From contig NZ_FNBF01000023.1 of the NCBI RefSeq assembly GCF_900102225.1, positions 1 to 33,730 on the forward strand: a stretch of 33,730 nucleotides of DNA, written 5' to 3'. Positions 24,843 through 33,492 of this stretch are shown piece by piece; position 1 is the stretch's first letter, and every line of letters starts with the position of its first letter. The DNA comes from Eubacterium pyruvativorans. Its GTDB lineage: Bacteria > Bacillota > Clostridia > Peptostreptococcales > Anaerovoracaceae. The position numbers and the translations under genes are program-made. The notes beneath the pieces were generated by a model. The model was not told the origin of the DNA, ran no database searches, and was given only the letters and a program-made list of their open reading frames with translations.

Positions 24843-25461
24843 GCAGGGGGAAATCCTGCGCACCGGCATCACCCAGTTCGCGAAGCTGGGGTACGACCGG
24901 GCCAACATCAATACAATTGCGAAGAAGGCGGGCATCAGCGTCGGGGTTTTGTATAAGTATTACGGGAGCAAGGAAGAATTCTTTTTGTCCTGCGTCAGGA
25001 AGAGCCTGGAAGCCCTGCAGGCGGTTCTGGACCCGGTCCGCAGCGCCGGGGAGCACCCGGAGGAGCTGGCGGAGCATCTGGTGCGGGCCGCGGCGGATTT
25101 CGCCCGGGACAACCGGGAGGAGATGCTGCTTTATCACCGGATCACGAACTGGGAGAAAGGGGAGGAGACCCGGCGGCTGGCCCGGGAAATCGAGGAGGAG
25201 TCTTCCCGGGTGTATGTCCGGCTGATGACGGATCTGGCCCGGCGGGGCATGCTCCGGCAGAGGGTGCGGCCGGAATACATGGCGATGTTTTTTGATAATC
25301 TGCTGATGATGCTGCAGTTCACCGGCAGCCTGACCTACTATGACGAGCGGTGGCGGATCTACTGCGGGGAGCCGGACCGGGAGGAACTGATCCGGCAGAT
25401 GACAAGTCTCATGGCGGGATTTTTCCGGGAGTCCGGACCGGATGCGGAACAGGGGGAATGA
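24817..25461 (+). CDS. TetR-family transcriptional regulator
   Basis: This 214-residue regulator has a canonical N-terminal helix-turn-helix (about residues 10-56) with FAKLGYDRANINTIAKKAGIS and VLYKYYGSKEEFF. The C-terminal ligand-binding domain is not conserved enough to name an effector. It is translated from within the end of the aldolase gene and overlaps the kinase start as ATGA. The three TGAGCG-centred palindromes at the operon promoter are its likely operators. This would make a simple autoregulated, substrate-induced catabolic operon. Confidence 0.92.
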   Translation: MGRKLTDDKQGEILRTGITQFAKLGYDRANINTIAKKAGISVGVLYKYYGSKEEFFLSCVRKSLEALQAVLDPVRSAGEHPEELAEHLVRAAADFARDNREEMLLYHRITNWEKGEETRRLAREIEEESSRVYVRLMTDLARRGMLRQRVRPEYMAMFFDNLLMMLQFTGSLTYYDERWRIYCGEPDREELIRQMTSLMAGFFRESGPDAEQGE

Positions 25462-27077
25462 GCGTGGACAAAAAGAAAATTCTGGCGTTCGATATCGGCA
25501 CCACAGGGGTGAAGACCTGTATCGTTGAAGCGGGGGAAACGCTGCGGATTCTGGCCGGGGCCAGTGCGGGATACGGACTGTATCTGCTCCCGGACGGGGG
25601 CGCCGAGCAGGATCCGGATGAATGGTGGAGCGCCATGTGCAGCACCGCCCGGCAGGTGATGGAGGAAACCGGAACCGGGGCGGAGGAGATAGCGGGCATT
25701 TCTTTTTGTTCCCAGATGCAGGGGCTGGTGCTGGTGGACCGGGAAGGGAAGCCGGTCAGACGGCCCATGAGTTATATGGATCAGCGGGCGAAGGCGGAAA
25801 TCCGGGAAGGGATGCAGAAGGGAATTTGCATTGCCGGCGGGAATGCCCGGAGGCTGCTGAAGTGTATCCGGCTCACCGGAGCGGCGCCGCTGAGTGTGAA
25901 GGATCCGGTGTGGAAATATAAGTGGGTCGAGAAGCACGAGCCGGAGAATTTCCGGCGGGTGTACCGGTGGCTGGATGTGAAAGAAAGTCTGATTGCCCGG
26001 GCAGCCGGTGTTTTCGTCATGACCCCGGATTCGGCGTTCTCCACCATGTTGTATGACACCCGGAAGGGCCGGGAAGGTTGGAGCCGGGAACTCTGCCGTC
26101 TGTTCGGCGTGAATATGGATCATCTGCCGGAAGTGATTCCGTGTCAGGCCCGGGCGGGGACGCTCCGGGAGGATGCGGCCCGGGAACTGGGGCTGCTTCC
26201 CGGGACTCCGGTTTTCGGAGGCGGCGGAGACGCCACTCTCATCGGTGTGGGGGCAGGTGCGGCGGGCCTCGGGGACACCCACATCTATCAGGGAACCAGC
26301 GGCTGGGTGGAGACGGTGACGGACCGCCGGGCAGTGGATCCGTCTTCCATGATCGCCGCCATTGTGGGGGCGGAGCCGGGACGGTTCAACTATTTCGCCG
26401 AAATGGAAACTGCCGGGAAATGCCTGGAATGGGTGAAGAATCATCTGGCGCTGGACGAGATCGGCATCTATCTGGAGAAGCACGATGTGACGGAAGGAAC
26501 GGGGGACCACGAGGCGGTGTGCGCCAGTCTTTTCACTTACCTGACGGATACCATCCGGAAGGCGGAGCCGGGGTCCGGCGGCGTGATTTTCACTCCGTGG
26601 CTCCACGGGAACCGGTGTCCGTTCGAGGATCCCGCCGCCTGCGGCATGTTCTTCAATGTCCGGCTGGAAACCGGGAAGACGGAGATGATCCGGGCGGTGG
26701 TCGAGGGAATCTGTTTCCACCTCCGATGGATGCTGGAGTGTGCGGACCGGAAGGTCCGTTCCTCGGAGAAGGTCCGCTTCGTGGGGGGCGGCGCCCTGTC
26801 CCCGGTGACCTGTCAGATCCTGGCGGATATTCTGAACCGGACCGTGGAAACGGTGCCGGATCCCCAGGATGTGGGCTCTGTGGGGGCGGCGGCCCTGGCC
26901 TGTCAGGGACTGGGAATCATCCGGAAGCTGGAAGAGGTGAAGGATATGATTCCGGTGACCGGTGTCTACGAGCCGTCAGGAGATCCGGCGGTGAGGGCGG
27001 TCTATGACCGGAATTACCGGGTTTTCCGGGAACTGTATGAAAAGAACCGGACGCTGATGGGCATTCTGAACCGATGA
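25458..27077 (+). CDS. FGGY-family carbohydrate kinase (xylulokinase-like)
   Basis: FGGY kinases phosphorylate sugars or polyols with ATP. The 539-residue protein begins ILAFDIGTTGVKTCIVE (phosphate-1 motif). It continues with ISFCSQMQGLVLVDREG and YMDQRA, has the catalytic aspartate Asp258 in FGGGGDAT, and closes with the adenosine motif VRFVGGGALSP. The pattern is nearest to xylulokinases, though the GISFCSQMQG loop differs from the usual GISGQMHG, so another sugar is possible. The ATG at 25458 overlaps the TetR stop. The kinase and the aldolase together suggest phosphorylation followed by aldol cleavage. No sugar transporter lies in the operon. Confidence 0.9.
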   Translation: MSVDKKKILAFDIGTTGVKTCIVEAGETLRILAGASAGYGLYLLPDGGAEQDPDEWWSAMCSTARQVMEETGTGAEEIAGISFCSQMQGLVLVDREGKPVRRPMSYMDQRAKAEIREGMQKGICIAGGNARRLLKCIRLTGAAPLSVKDPVWKYKWVEKHEPENFRRVYRWLDVKESLIARAAGVFVMTPDSAFSTMLYDTRKGREGWSRELCRLFGVNMDHLPEVIPCQARAGTLREDAARELGLLPGTPVFGGGGDATLIGVGAGAAGLGDTHIYQGTSGWVETVTDRRAVDPSSMIAAIVGAEPGRFNYFAEMETAGKCLEWVKNHLALDEIGIYLEKHDVTEGTGDHEAVCASLFTYLTDTIRKAEPGSGGVIFTPWLHGNRCPFEDPAACGMFFNVRLETGKTEMIRAVVEGICFHLRWMLECADRKVRSSEKVRFVGGGALSPVTCQILADILNRTVETVPDPQDVGSVGAAALACQGLGIIRKLEEVKDMIPVTGVYEPSGDPAVRAVYDRNYRVFRELYEKNRTLMGILNR

Positions 27078-27093
27078 GGAAGGAGGGTTCGAA

Positions 27094-27546
27094 ATGAGTG
27101 GAATCAATGGCAGGAAAGAAGCGGTGCGGTCCGTGAAATTCTTTCTGTTTTCCATCTCCGCCGGCGTCATCGAGATTGGCGTCTTCGCTCTGCTGGAGCG
27201 GCTGACGGACTGGCCGTACTGGCCCCGGTACCTGATCGCACTGGTGTGCTCCGTGCTGTGGAATTTCACGCTGAACCGGCGCTACACCTTCAAGTCCGCC
27301 AACAACGTGCCGGTGGCCATGCTGAAGGTGGCGGCGTTCTACTGTGTGTTCACGCCGGCGACCACGCTGCTGGGCAACTATCTGGCGGAGGATCTGGGGT
27401 GGAATGACTATCTGGTGACCCTGCTGAACATGTGCTGCAACTTCATCACTGAGTTCCTCTATGACCGGTTCTTCGTGTTCGGGAAGACCCTGGACACGAA
27501 TGCGGTTGCCCGCAGGGAGCAGGAGCGGGAAGCGGACCGGAGATAA
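27094..27546 (+). CDS. GtrA-like small membrane protein
   Basis: This 150-residue protein has four hydrophobic segments and the GtrA family features FFLFSISAGVIEIGVFALL, WNFTLNRRYTFKS and FITEFLYDRFFVFG. GtrA-like proteins are thought to help move lipid-linked sugars across the membrane or assist polysaccharide modification. The ATG follows AAGGAGG, 16 bases after the kinase stop, so it is probably the last gene of the TetR-controlled operon. How it fits a catabolic role is not clear, and it may simply be co-transcribed. Confidence 0.9.
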   Translation: MSGINGRKEAVRSVKFFLFSISAGVIEIGVFALLERLTDWPYWPRYLIALVCSVLWNFTLNRRYTFKSANNVPVAMLKVAAFYCVFTPATTLLGNYLAEDLGWNDYLVTLLNMCCNFITEFLYDRFFVFGKTLDTNAVARREQEREADRR

Positions 27547-27563
27547 ACGGGAATTTGTGTGCT

Positions 27564-27573
27564 TTGTATACAA
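27564..27573. promoter_or_regulatory. GntR-type palindrome upstream of the hydroxyacid dehydrogenase
   Basis: An exact TTGTATACAA lies about 230 bases before the dehydrogenase start and just after gtrA. It matches the lctP operator. It is about 110 bases upstream of the proposed -10 box, so it may act at a distance or belong to a second promoter I cannot define. Confidence 0.5.
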
Positions 27574-27633
27574 GAAATGAAAGGATCAGAAAATACGTTG
27601 TTTTTCGACACAAAACAAAAGAATTTTTTGCGG

Positions 27634-27672
27634 CTGCCGCCTCCGGATTACCGTGGCGGCAGTTCGTTTCTC
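27634..27672 (+). terminator. Rho-independent terminator after gtrA
   Basis: A perfect 8-bp stem CTGCCGCC (27634-27641) / GGCGGCAG (27655-27662) with a 13-base loop is followed by TTCGTTTCT. The T-tract is weak. Confidence 0.65.
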
Positions 27673-27680
27673 CGGAATTG

Positions 27681-27689
27681 TGCTATGAT
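27681..27689 (+). promoter_or_regulatory. extended -10 promoter element of the hydroxyacid dehydrogenase
   Basis: TGCTATGAT contains a TG-n extension and a near-consensus -10 box (27684-27689). No good -35 is seen. It would give a leader of about 110 bases. Confidence 0.5.
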
Positions 27690-27805
27690 AGCAGATAAGT
27701 GAAACAAATAACAATGCGTATATGTATGCGGATGAAATAATCGTTATCCGCCCTGCGGTGCGGGACGGAAGCGGCATATCAGGCGCGAAACGGGAGGAAT
27801 TCAAG

Positions 27806-28753
27806 ATGAAGACAAGAAAAGCAGGCATTATCGGATTGGGACATGTGGGCGCTCACGTTCTGAGTGCGCTGGTTACACAGGCGATCGCAGATGAAATCGT
27901 ACTGATCGACATCAACCGGGCGAAGGCAGAGTGCGAATGCCGGGATATCCGGGATTCCATCGTCTATATGCCTCACCGTGTCCGGGTCACTGTCGGTGAC
28001 TATCCGGATCTGAAGGACTGTGACATTGTGGTGAACGCCAGCGGTGATATTTTGTCCCTGGCCAGATCCCACGACCGGGTCAAGGAAATGGAATTCACCG
28101 TACCGGCGGCGAAGGGTTTCCTGCCGAAGGTGAAGGCATCCGGCTTCAACGGCATCTTCCTGAACATCAGCAACCCGTGCGACATCGTCACCGCAGAGAT
28201 CGCCAAGGGGCTGGGCCTGCCGAAGGGTCATGTTTTCGGAACGGGGACCGGACTGGACTCCGCCCGTCTGATCGCCCATCTGGCGGAGACCACCGGCGTG
28301 GATCACAAGTCCATTACAGCATATATGATCGGCGAACACGGCAACGCCCAGTTCGCACCGTGGTCCGTGGTTTCCTTCGGCGCCAACAAGCTGTCGGAGC
28401 TGGCAGAGAAGGATGAGCGTTTCCGCTTCGACCACGAAGAAATGGTGCAGGATGTCATCGAGGGGGCCTGGACCGTATTCAACGGCAAGAACTGCACAGA
28501 GTATGCGATCGCTGCCACCGCAGCCCGGATCATCCGTGCGGTTCTCCATGACGAGAAGGTCATCCTGCCGGTCAGCGCACCGCTGGAGGGGGAATACGGC
28601 GTGACGGACACCTTCGCCGGTGTTCCGGCTGTCATCGGAAAGGACGGCTGCGAAGAAGTGGTGGAGCTGCCGCTGACCGAAGAAGAGAAGAAGCATTTCC
28701 AGGAGTGCTGTGACGGCATCCGGGAAAACATCCGGATCGCAGATTCCCTGTAG
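27806..28753 (+). CDS. L-2-hydroxyacid dehydrogenase, lactate / L-2-hydroxyisocaproate dehydrogenase family
   Basis: This enzyme reduces a 2-keto acid to the L-2-hydroxyacid with NADH. The 315 residues have GIIGLGHVGAHV (NAD-binding), Asp in VLIDIN, Arg91, Arg154 in DSAR and the catalytic His178 in GEHGNAQF. The loop NASGDILSLARSHDR carries neither the Gln typical of lactate dehydrogenase nor the Arg of malate dehydrogenase at the specificity position. Together with NISNPCDIVTAEI and AYMIGEHGNAQFAPWS it recalls hydroxyisocaproate dehydrogenases, so branched-chain or longer keto acids are plausible substrates. The start at 27806 has GGGAGG upstream; an earlier in-frame start lacks one. A terminator follows. 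Confidence 0.88.
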   Translation: MKTRKAGIIGLGHVGAHVLSALVTQAIADEIVLIDINRAKAECECRDIRDSIVYMPHRVRVTVGDYPDLKDCDIVVNASGDILSLARSHDRVKEMEFTVPAAKGFLPKVKASGFNGIFLNISNPCDIVTAEIAKGLGLPKGHVFGTGTGLDSARLIAHLAETTGVDHKSITAYMIGEHGNAQFAPWSVVSFGANKLSELAEKDERFRFDHEEMVQDVIEGAWTVFNGKNCTEYAIAATAARIIRAVLHDEKVILPVSAPLEGEYGVTDTFAGVPAVIGKDGCEEVVELPLTEEEKKHFQECCDGIRENIRIADSL

Positions 28754-28832
28754 TCGGCGGAGAGCGGCGGAGGGCGGCTGTGAGCGGACTGACCCCGGCC
28801 GGAAAACAGAATAATAGAAGGTAATTCCCGGA

Positions 28833-28862
28833 GCGGAGGGCATGGGTCCTCCGCTTTTTTCG
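28833..28862 (+). terminator. Rho-independent terminator after the hydroxyacid dehydrogenase
   Basis: GCGGAGG (28833-28839) pairs with CCTCCGC (28848-28854) around an 8-base loop and is followed by six T. Confidence 0.92.
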
Positions 28863-28886
28863 TGGTTTTTATCACAATACTGTCAC

Positions 28887-28914
28887 TTGCCCCCGGCTGT
28901 GGATATGATAAAAT
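28887..28914 (+). promoter_or_regulatory. promoter of the AMP-binding protein gene
   Basis: TTGCCC (28887-28892), a 16-base spacer and TAAAAT (28909-28914) lie 46 bases before the start codon, directly behind the preceding terminator. Confidence 0.6.
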
Positions 28915-28959
28915 AACAAAGATATAAACCAAGAACATACGAGGGAAGGAAACGTTTCT

Positions 28960-31900
28960 ATGTCAGGCAATAAATTCAACGGAGAATTATTCAAGTTCCG
29001 GAAGGTTACGGATCTGAAGGATCTGCTGACGACCAGTATACAGGAATACGCTGACCAGACGGCTTATCTGGTGAAAGACCGGGAGCTGGGGGAATTCGTC
29101 CCGATCTCTTACGGCAAGGTGGGAAAGGATCTCCGGGCGCTGGGCACCAAGTTCATGGAAATGGGTCTGGCGGATCAGAAGATCGCCGTCATCGGAGAGA
29201 CTCGGTATGAATGGCTTCTCACTTACTTCGCAGCGGTTTCCGGTGTGGGCGTGATCGTGCCCCTGGACAGAAACCTGCCGGAGGGAGAATTATGCGGACT
29301 GATGGAGCGCTCCGGCGCGGCCGCCATCGTCTATTCCGGGAAGATGGAGGAGACGATCGGAAAGATCCGGAGCCGGGACAATGGAGCGGTTCGCTACTAT
29401 ATCGATATGGATGCGGAGGAACACACGGCGGACACCCTGTCCTTCCGGCACCTGATTCAGGAAGGGGACGAGCTGGTACAGGGAGGAAGCCGCATTTATC
29501 TGGACCGGGACGTGGACCCGGATCAGATGTCCACCCTGCTGTTCACCTCCGGCACCACCGGCATGGCGAAGGGGGTCATGATCTCCCACCGCAATATTGC
29601 GTCCAACGTCTATGCGATGTCCAAGTATTTCCGGATCCCGGAGCCGGGCATCGTGCTGTCCATCCTGCCGGTGCATCATGTGTATGAGATGACCTGCGAC
29701 ATCTGGACAACCTTCTATCAGGGAAAGACGATTGCGATCTGCGAGGGCATCCGGTATATCCAGAAGAATATGGCGGAAACCCATGCCAACGTCATGCTGG
29801 GGGTGCCGCTGGTCTTCGAGAAGATGTACAAGGGGATGTGGAAGCAGGCGAAGAGGCGGGGAGAGGCAGAGAAGCTGCGCCGGGCTATCGACCTGTCGAA
29901 ACGCCTGAAACTATACAGAAACAAGGCTGTGGTGCGCCGCATGTTCAGGACGATTCACAAGTCCTTCGGCGGCGACATGCAGGTGTTCGTAGCGGGAGGT
30001 GCTGCGGCGGATCCCCACGTCATCGATGAATTCACTGCCATGGGACTGCCGGTCATTCAGGGTTACGGCATGACCGAGTGCTCCCCGATCGTGGCGCTGA
30101 ACCCGATGGATGCGTCGAAGACCGGGTCGGTGGGCCTTCCGCTGCCGGGATCCAAGGTCCGGGTCATCAACCAGGATGAGGACGGCATCGGCGAGGTGAT
30201 CGTGAAGAGCGACTCCGTCATGATGGGATATTATGAAAATGAAGAGGCCAACGCCGAAACGCTGCAGAACGGCTGGCTCCACACCGGAGACCTGGGCTAC
30301 TTCGACCGGGACGGTTACCTGTACCTGACGGGCCGTTCGAAAACCGTCATTGTCACCAAGGGCGGGAAGAACATCTTCCCGGAAGAAGTGGAAGACGTGC
30401 TTCTGAAGGACGAACGGATCAAGGAAGTGCTGGTGCACGGCGTCCAGGACGAGCGGGTGGGGAATGTCATCATCACCGCAGACATCTTCCCGGACTATGC
30501 CCTGCTGAAGGAACAGAAGGGGGAGATGAGCCGCAGCGACATCTACCATTTTTACAAGGATCTGGTGGACAGCATCAACGAGACCATGCCGCCGTACAAG
30601 CAGGTGAAGCGCATCAACATCCGGGAGACGGAGTTCGTGAAGACCACCACCGGAAAGATCAAACGTTACGGCAACGTCATGCGCAGCCAGATTTCCGACG
30701 CCGGAAGTTTGAATGTGGTAGACAAAAAGAAACTGGATCTGCGTTCGGCCCGGGATCTGATCTCCCGCATCCGGGAATCCCAGGATCCGTCGGTGCAGTA
30801 CCGGGATCAGTGGCCGGCGGGCAGTGTGAAGGATCTGCTGAACGGCAGCGAAGAGCGGTACCGGGGGAAGGGTGCTTTCCTGCAGAAGTTCCATCCGGAG
30901 GGCGCATTCGTGGAAATGACGTACCAGCAGGCCAGAGCCGACCTGGAAGGGCTGGGAACGGCGCTGATGAACCGGGGCGTGTACCGGAAGAAGGTGGCGC
31001 TGATCGGACGGAACAGCTACCAGTGGCAGATCACCTACCTGACGGTTATGACCGGTGTGGGCACCGTCGTGCCGATGGACGGACAGCTGGATCCGGAAGA
31101 ACTGGCCAGAGAACTGGCGGTGACCGGCGCCGATGTCATCGTCTACGACGAGCGGTATGAAGAGAAGGTACGGGAAATTCTGGAAACGGGCGCACCGGTA
31201 TCCATGCGGATCCGCTGGGGCGTGGAGGACGAGGAACACTTCTTCGAATCCGGAAGCGATACGCCGGTGGAGAATCCGGACGGCACATTGTCCTGGCACA
31301 GCCTTCTGGCGGAAGGGAAGGATCAGGCGTCCCAGGGGGACCGGCAGTTCCTGGATGCGGAGGTGACCGGAGACGACCAGGCGGCGATCTTCTTCACTTC
31401 CGGCGCAGCGGGGAAGCACAAGGCCGTGCCGCTCACCCACCGGAATCTGGTTTCCAACGTGATTCAGCTGTCTTCTGTGATCGGAATGGGCGAAGAAGAT
31501 ACGATCTTCTCCGTTATTCCGCCGAATAATGTATATCAGTGCAACATGGGTCTGCTTCTTCCGCTGTACCGGGGTGCGGAAGTGGCCAACTCCGAGGGTT
31601 CGGACCGGCTCCGGAGTAATCTGGAAGATGTGAAGCCGACCATTCTGCTGGCAGAGCCGGTGATGATCAGAGAACTATATGACATCACCCGCAGTCATGC
31701 GGAAGACAATGCGGGGCTGATTCCGTTCCGCAGCCGCAGAATGGTGAGCCGTGCCACGAAATTCGTGGGTATCGATCTGCTGCACGGTGTGGCGAAGAAC
31801 GCCCGGAAGCGGCTGGGCGGAAGAATGCGTCTCATGATTTCCGGCGGCGGCGCTCTGGATCAGGAGATCGTCTCGTTCTTCGATCTCATGGGAATCGCTG

Positions 31901-32202
31901 TGGCACAGGGATACGGCATGACGGAAGCCTCCTCTGCTGTGGCGGCGGGACCGGACCAGGTGAAGATGCAGAAGCCGAATGCAGCGGGATACCTGCTGCC
32001 GGGAACCGGCCTGAAGATCGTGAACCGGGACCGGGGCGGCATCGGGGAAATTCTGGTGAAAGGGCCGGGCATCATGGCCGGCTATCAGGGCGATCCGGAA
32101 GAAACGAAGCGGGTGCTCCGGGACGGATGGTTCCATACCGGAGACTTGGGATACATCGATGATGATAATTTCGTCTATCTGACAGGCAGGAAGGAACGGT
32201 AA
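28960..32202 (+). CDS. tandem AMP-binding (acyl-CoA synthetase-like) protein, second unit degenerate and C-truncated
   Basis: This 1080-residue protein has two adenylate-forming units. Unit 1 (about 1-600) is complete. It has FTSGTTGMAKG (residues 195-205), QGYGMTECSP, HTGDLGYFDRDGYLYLTGR, and a C-terminal subdomain with the catalytic Lys566 in TTTGKIKR. It should activate a carboxylic acid, probably a fatty acid, as the adenylate and pass it to CoA or another acceptor. Unit 2 (about 620-1080) keeps QGYGMTEASS and FHTGDLGY. Its phosphate loop reads TSGAAGKHK (813-821), with two Ala replacing the Thr pair, and it ends at YLTGRKER without the C-terminal subdomain. It is thus probably inactive and perhaps regulatory or structural. 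The stop overlaps the racemase ATG (TAATG), so the two are coupled. Confidence 0.88.
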   Translation: MSGNKFNGELFKFRKVTDLKDLLTTSIQEYADQTAYLVKDRELGEFVPISYGKVGKDLRALGTKFMEMGLADQKIAVIGETRYEWLLTYFAAVSGVGVIVPLDRNLPEGELCGLMERSGAAAIVYSGKMEETIGKIRSRDNGAVRYYIDMDAEEHTADTLSFRHLIQEGDELVQGGSRIYLDRDVDPDQMSTLLFTSGTTGMAKGVMISHRNIASNVYAMSKYFRIPEPGIVLSILPVHHVYEMTCDIWTTFYQGKTIAICEGIRYIQKNMAETHANVMLGVPLVFEKMYKGMWKQAKRRGEAEKLRRAIDLSKRLKLYRNKAVVRRMFRTIHKSFGGDMQVFVAGGAAADPHVIDEFTAMGLPVIQGYGMTECSPIVALNPMDASKTGSVGLPLPGSKVRVINQDEDGIGEVIVKSDSVMMGYYENEEANAETLQNGWLHTGDLGYFDRDGYLYLTGRSKTVIVTKGGKNIFPEEVEDVLLKDERIKEVLVHGVQDERVGNVIITADIFPDYALLKEQKGEMSRSDIYHFYKDLVDSINETMPPYKQVKRINIRETEFVKTTTGKIKRYGNVMRSQISDAGSLNVVDKKKLDLRSARDLISRIRESQDPSVQYRDQWPAGSVKDLLNGSEERYRGKGAFLQKFHPEGAFVEMTYQQARADLEGLGTALMNRGVYRKKVALIGRNSYQWQITYLTVMTGVGTVVPMDGQLDPEELARELAVTGADVIVYDERYEEKVREILETGAPVSMRIRWGVEDEEHFFESGSDTPVENPDGTLSWHSLLAEGKDQASQGDRQFLDAEVTGDDQAAIFFTSGAAGKHKAVPLTHRNLVSNVIQLSSVIGMGEEDTIFSVIPPNNVYQCNMGLLLPLYRGAEVANSEGSDRLRSNLEDVKPTILLAEPVMIRELYDITRSHAEDNAGLIPFRSRRMVSRATKFVGIDLLHGVAKNARKRLGGRMRLMISGGGALDQEIVSFFDLMGIAVAQGYGMTEASSAVAAGPDQVKMQKPNAAGYLLPGTGLKIVNRDRGGIGEILVKGPGIMAGYQGDPEETKRVLRDGWFHTGDLGYIDDDNFVYLTGRKER

Positions 32203-33293
32203 TGCTGTATCAGAATTATCCATGTCTCGAGGTGAACCTCGGATATCTGAAAGAAAATGTAGAAGTTGTCGTGAAGAACTGCGGGAAATACGGGATTTCC
32301 GTGGCCGGTGTCATGAAGGGTCCCAGCGGTATTCCGGAATGCAGCCGCCAGTTCCAGGACGGGGGATGCCGGTACATTGCGTCCTCCCGGATTGATCAGC
32401 TGGCTGCGGCGGTGGAGTCCGGCATTTCCATTCCGACACTGCTGATCCGGATTCCGATGCTGAGCGATGTGCAGAACGTGATCCGGTATGCGGATTACTC
32501 TCTGGAAAGCGAGATTTCCGTGCTGGAAGCGCTGAATGAAGAGGCCGGAAGACAGCACAAGACGCACCGGGTCATCATCATGGCGGATCTGGGAGACCTG
32601 AGAGAAGGTTTCTGGGACAAGGACGAGATGGTGGAAGTCTGCGCCCGGGTGGAGAATGATCTGGCGCATCTGGAACTGGCCGGTGTGGGAACCAACGTGG
32701 GCTGCTACGGCTCCGTGCTGGCGACGCCGGAGAAACTGGAAGAATTAGTGGTGATCGCACGCCGGGTGGAGAAGCGGATCGGCCGGAAACTGGAAATCGT
32801 ATCCGGCGGCGCCTCTTCCAGCTACATGCGGGTGCTGGACGGCAACATCCCGGAGGGAATCACGAATCTTCGGATCGGCGAGCAGATTCTGCTGGCCCGG
32901 GACCTGGACGTGTTCTACGGCTATGATCTCAGGGACATGCATCAGGATGTGTTCACACTGAAGACGGAACTGATTGAAGTGAAGGACAAGCCTACTCATC
33001 CGGTGGGAGAACTGGGTGTGGATGCGTTCGGCAGGAAGCAGCATTACGAGGACCGGGGAATCCGGAAGCGGGCGCTGGCGGCCATCGGCAAGGTGGACTA
33101 CGGCAGTATCGAGGAGATCTTCCCCCGGGAGCCGGGGGTGGAAGTGATCGGGGCTTCCAGTGACCACACCATTCTGGATATCCAGGATGCGAAGCGGGAT
33201 CTTCAGGTGGGAGACGTGCTGGAATTCGATATCGATTATGCGTCTCTGGTCTACCTGAGCAATGTGCGGGATGTCCGGATCGAATTCGTTTAA
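32202..33293 (+). CDS. alanine/ornithine racemase-family PLP enzyme
   Basis: This 363-residue PLP enzyme has the fold-type III (alanine racemase-like) N-terminal barrel. The expected PLP lysine is Lys39 in ISVAGVMKGPSG, aligned with the VTGVTK region of ornithine racemases. Other family segments are YIASSRIDQL, LLIRIPMLSD, VIIMADLGDLREGFW, GVGTNVGCYG, VSGGASSSYM and LRIGEQILL, which are characteristic of the alanine/ornithine racemase subfamily rather than cell-wall Alr. Which amino acid it acts on cannot be told. It overlaps the stop of the AMP-binding gene and has no obvious ribosome binding site of its own beyond AAGGAA, so it depends on translational coupling. Confidence 0.88.
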   Translation: MLYQNYPCLEVNLGYLKENVEVVVKNCGKYGISVAGVMKGPSGIPECSRQFQDGGCRYIASSRIDQLAAAVESGISIPTLLIRIPMLSDVQNVIRYADYSLESEISVLEALNEEAGRQHKTHRVIIMADLGDLREGFWDKDEMVEVCARVENDLAHLELAGVGTNVGCYGSVLATPEKLEELVVIARRVEKRIGRKLEIVSGGASSSYMRVLDGNIPEGITNLRIGEQILLARDLDVFYGYDLRDMHQDVFTLKTELIEVKDKPTHPVGELGVDAFGRKQHYEDRGIRKRALAAIGKVDYGSIEEIFPREPGVEVIGASSDHTILDIQDAKRDLQVGDVLEFDIDYASLVYLSNVRDVRIEFV

Positions 33294-33308
33294 CAGAAAG
33301 TGTATCAT

Positions 33309-33341
33309 CGGCGCGGGAAATCGGCGTGTTTCCCCGCGCCG
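33309..33341 (+). terminator. stem-loop after the racemase gene
   Basis: CGGCGCGGGAAA (33309-33320) pairs with TTTCC(c)CGCGCCG (33329-33341, one bulge) around TCGGCGTG. There is no T-run, so termination strength is uncertain. Confidence 0.55.
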
Positions 33342-33433
33342 TGCTGTATCCGTGTGCATTAATCAATGATGTGAGACCTAAATTGAAAAAAAGATAAAAG
33401 GCCGTTTGATACCATTAGAATGATCTGATCAGG

Positions 33434-33462
33434 GCTGGCGATTTTGACCAGAAATCGCCAGC
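33434..33462. repeat. inverted repeat next to the transposase gene
   Basis: A perfect 11-bp stem GCTGGCGATTT/AAATCGCCAGC has a 7-base loop. It lies 31 bases beyond the transposase stop. It could be a terminator-like end structure of the insertion sequence. The true terminal repeat cannot be set because only one side of the element is visible. Confidence 0.5.
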
Positions 33463-33492
33463 ACACGCAAGCCGTAGCGCACGAAGGATAAG

